Shown: one piece after another, positions 33,810 to 35,176 of the stretch | How positions within the stretch are numbered: position 1 is the first letter of the stretch | How the letters are laid out: every line of letters starts with the position of its first letter | Assembly (NCBI GenBank): GCA_947452365.1 | Contig: CANGCO010000017.1 | Span: forward strand, 1 to 35,176 | Direction: 5' to 3' | DNA length: 35,176 bases | DNA from: Caulobacteraceae bacterium | GTDB lineage: Bacteria > Pseudomonadota > Alphaproteobacteria > Caulobacterales > Caulobacteraceae | Translations under genes and position numbers: made by a program | Notes under the pieces: model-generated | Databases searched by the model: none | What the model saw: only the letters and a program-made list of their open reading frames with translations | What the model was told of the DNA's origin: nothing

Positions 33810-35176
33810 ATGGATCCTGAACGCGGGAGAGCGATGTTGCCGCAAGTCGGGCATGGCGATGAGGCTGCCCGCCGAGGGGCGGTCATTGTCAGATATGGCC
33901 GGGATGTCGATCCCTATGAGGATTTCAATAACCAGTCCTTTGAAGACCAACAAAGACTTCAACTGGCCGCCATATGGAACGCGATTGTCAAGCATCGCTG
34001 GGTCATAGGCGGCGTGCTGGTCGCGGCCTTATTGCTGGGTGTCTGTGCAACCTTGCTTATGGAGCGACGCTACGACTCCAAGACCGTTTTGCAGATCGAC
34101 AGAGAATCGAGCAAAATCATCAATGTTCAGGGCATGGATCCTACCGAGGCTTTGACGGGAAATGAGTTCCTCGACACTCAGGTTGGCCTGTTAAAGAGTG
34201 ACACACTGGCGCGGCGCGTCGTTGTTGATCTGGGCTTGGGGCGCGATAATGTGTTCCGCGATTTTGCAGGTCTTGCCCCCTTGGTGCCTGGCCGGCCGGT
34301 CAGCGACCCGGCCAATGTCATGGACAGGCTCACCAAGACGGTGCTGAAGGCGGAAAAGGTCCAACAGCAGGGTCTTTCGCGTCTGGTGGTGGTCGAGTTT
34401 ACCAGCCCCAGTGCTGACTTATCCGCACGAATTGCCAATTCCCTGGCCGCAAATTTCCAAACCCTGTCTATGGAGCGAAAGTTTGAGGCCTCTGGATATG
34501 CCAGACAATTTCTTGAGGAGCGACTGCGGCAGGTCAAGCAGCGTCTAGAAGAGTCTGAGCGCAGCCTAGTGGCCTATGGCGCCAAGAACGAGATCATAAA
34601 TGTCACCCCGTCCAGCCAGTCTGGGACCATGGATATGGCCAGCCAGTCGCTTGCGGCCTCTACCCTGTCCTCGATCAATAGCATGCTTACCCAAGCTCAG
34701 GGCGAGCGTATACGCGCCGAGCAGCGCTGGCTTCAGGCCAAGACGTCCCAGCCGCTGTCCTTGCCAGAGGCCCTCGATGACCCAACCATCCAGTCTCTCT
34801 TGCAACAACGCGCTGCCCTAGCTTCGAGTTATAAGGAAAAGCTGCGGATCTATGCGCCGGGCATGCCTGAAATGCAGCAACTTAAGGCGCAAAAAGACGA
34901 GGTTGATAATCAACTTGAAATCGCCAGCCGCAGCGTCCTGACCTCGATCCGGTCACACTACGAAATCGCGCTTCGTCAGGAGCAGTCCCTAGCCTCACAA
35001 GTGGCACATTTGAAGGGCTCCTTTAACGGCCTAAGGCAGAGGAATATTGAAAATACCATCCTGCAGCGTGAGGTGGATACCAATCGCAGCCTCTATGACG
35101 GCCTGTTGCAGCGCTATAAAGAGGTCGGTGTCGCTGGCGGGATTGAGGCTAACAATATCTCGATCGTCGATCGGGC
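33810..35176 (+). CDS. Wzc/GumC-type polysaccharide chain-length protein, truncated by window end
   Basis: At least 455 residues, open to the window edge. A cytoplasmic N-terminus (~1-70) carries DPYEDFNNQSFEDQQRLQLAAIW. Then come a membrane helix (VIGGVLVAALLLGVCATLL), the Wzz domain (YDSKTVLQIDRESSKIINVQGMDP, FLDTQVGLLKSDTLARRVV), long helical periplasmic parts (FLEERLRQVKQRLEESERSL, a GNVR-like coiled coil) and NTILQREVDTNRSLYDGLLQRYKEVG. The last motif lies just before the second membrane helix in GumC/Wzc proteins. A C-terminal tyrosine-kinase domain, if any, would lie beyond the window. The ATG follows GGAG with an 8-base gap. Confidence 0.9.
   Translation, partial: MDPERGRAMLPQVGHGDEAARRGAVIVRYGRDVDPYEDFNNQSFEDQQRLQLAAIWNAIVKHRWVIGGVLVAALLLGVCATLLMERRYDSKTVLQIDRESSKIINVQGMDPTEALTGNEFLDTQVGLLKSDTLARRVVVDLGLGRDNVFRDFAGLAPLVPGRPVSDPANVMDRLTKTVLKAEKVQQQGLSRLVVVEFTSPSADLSARIANSLAANFQTLSMERKFEASGYARQFLEERLRQVKQRLEESERSLVAYGAKNEIINVTPSSQSGTMDMASQSLAASTLSSINSMLTQAQGERIRAEQRWLQAKTSQPLSLPEALDDPTIQSLLQQRAALASSYKEKLRIYAPGMPEMQQLKAQKDEVDNQLEIASRSVLTSIRSHYEIALRQEQSLASQVAHLKGSFNGLRQRNIENTILQREVDTNRSLYDGLLQRYKEVGVAGGIEANNISIVDR

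Overview
The window looks like chromosomal DNA of a GC-rich alphaproteobacterium, most likely from or near the Caulobacterales (Caulobacter/Hyphomonadaceae type). Grounds: a Caulobacter-style fliF-fliG-flbE/fliH-fliN-flbD cluster, a CtrA-like box in front of fliF, an alphaproteobacterial SspB, DUF4169 and DUF1289 proteins, and the bamD-recN-ligA run. The lineage is inferred from gene content and order; no rRNA, tRNA or CRISPR array was seen.

Layout. (1) 1-2.45 kb: a DUF4282 membrane protein and an SbtA-type transporter with a divergent LysR regulator, followed by a 311-base gap holding a large inverted repeat. (2) 2.77-10.2 kb, minus strand: a compact flagellar operon fliF, fliG, fliH/flbE, fliN, flbD, flhA with overlapping or nearly abutting genes. 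It covers the MS ring, C ring, export gate, export-ATPase regulator and the sigma54 activator FlbD. fliF starts at TTG, with a CtrA-like site and a perfect inverted repeat upstream. (3) 10.2-16.4 kb: fumC with a 58-residue DUF4169 gene behind it, a divergent RusA-like resolvase, then on the minus strand sspB, a thioesterase, a legumain-family (C13) caspase-fold peptidase and a CubicO-type serine hydrolase. (4) 16.6-21.5 kb, plus strand: bamD, recN, ligA, closed by a strong hairpin. (5) 21.5-25.4 kb: an SDR enzyme, a DUF1289 protein, a second thioesterase, an orphan cobT and an RcnB-family protein. The non-coding DNA here carries 2.5 copies of a ~107-bp palindromic repeat, and a 33-bp direct repeat brackets 1.5 of them.

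(6) 25.7-30.6 kb, plus strand: a Sel1-type small protein, a Wzz-like chain-length protein, a BY-kinase-like protein with a destroyed P-loop, a P1-family (DmpA-like) peptidase translationally coupled to it, a DhlA-like haloalkane dehalogenase and a VOC protein. A bidirectional terminator separates these from purU on the minus strand. (7) 31.5-35.2 kb: a decayed IS3-family transposase end and a strikingly AT-rich segment (about 27% GC over 32341-32520). Then come a small exported protein, a Wza/OPX-type polysaccharide export protein and a Wzc/GumC-type chain-length protein that runs off the window. Regions 6 and 7 together look like two parts of an exopolysaccharide export locus interrupted by housekeeping genes and transposon debris.

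Most of the window is ordinary conserved chromosome. The points most worth a second look are the pseudo-ATPase and P1 peptidase in the polysaccharide locus, CobT with an apparently missing catalytic glutamate, the repeat cluster in front of cobT, and the AT-rich island beside the polysaccharide export genes.
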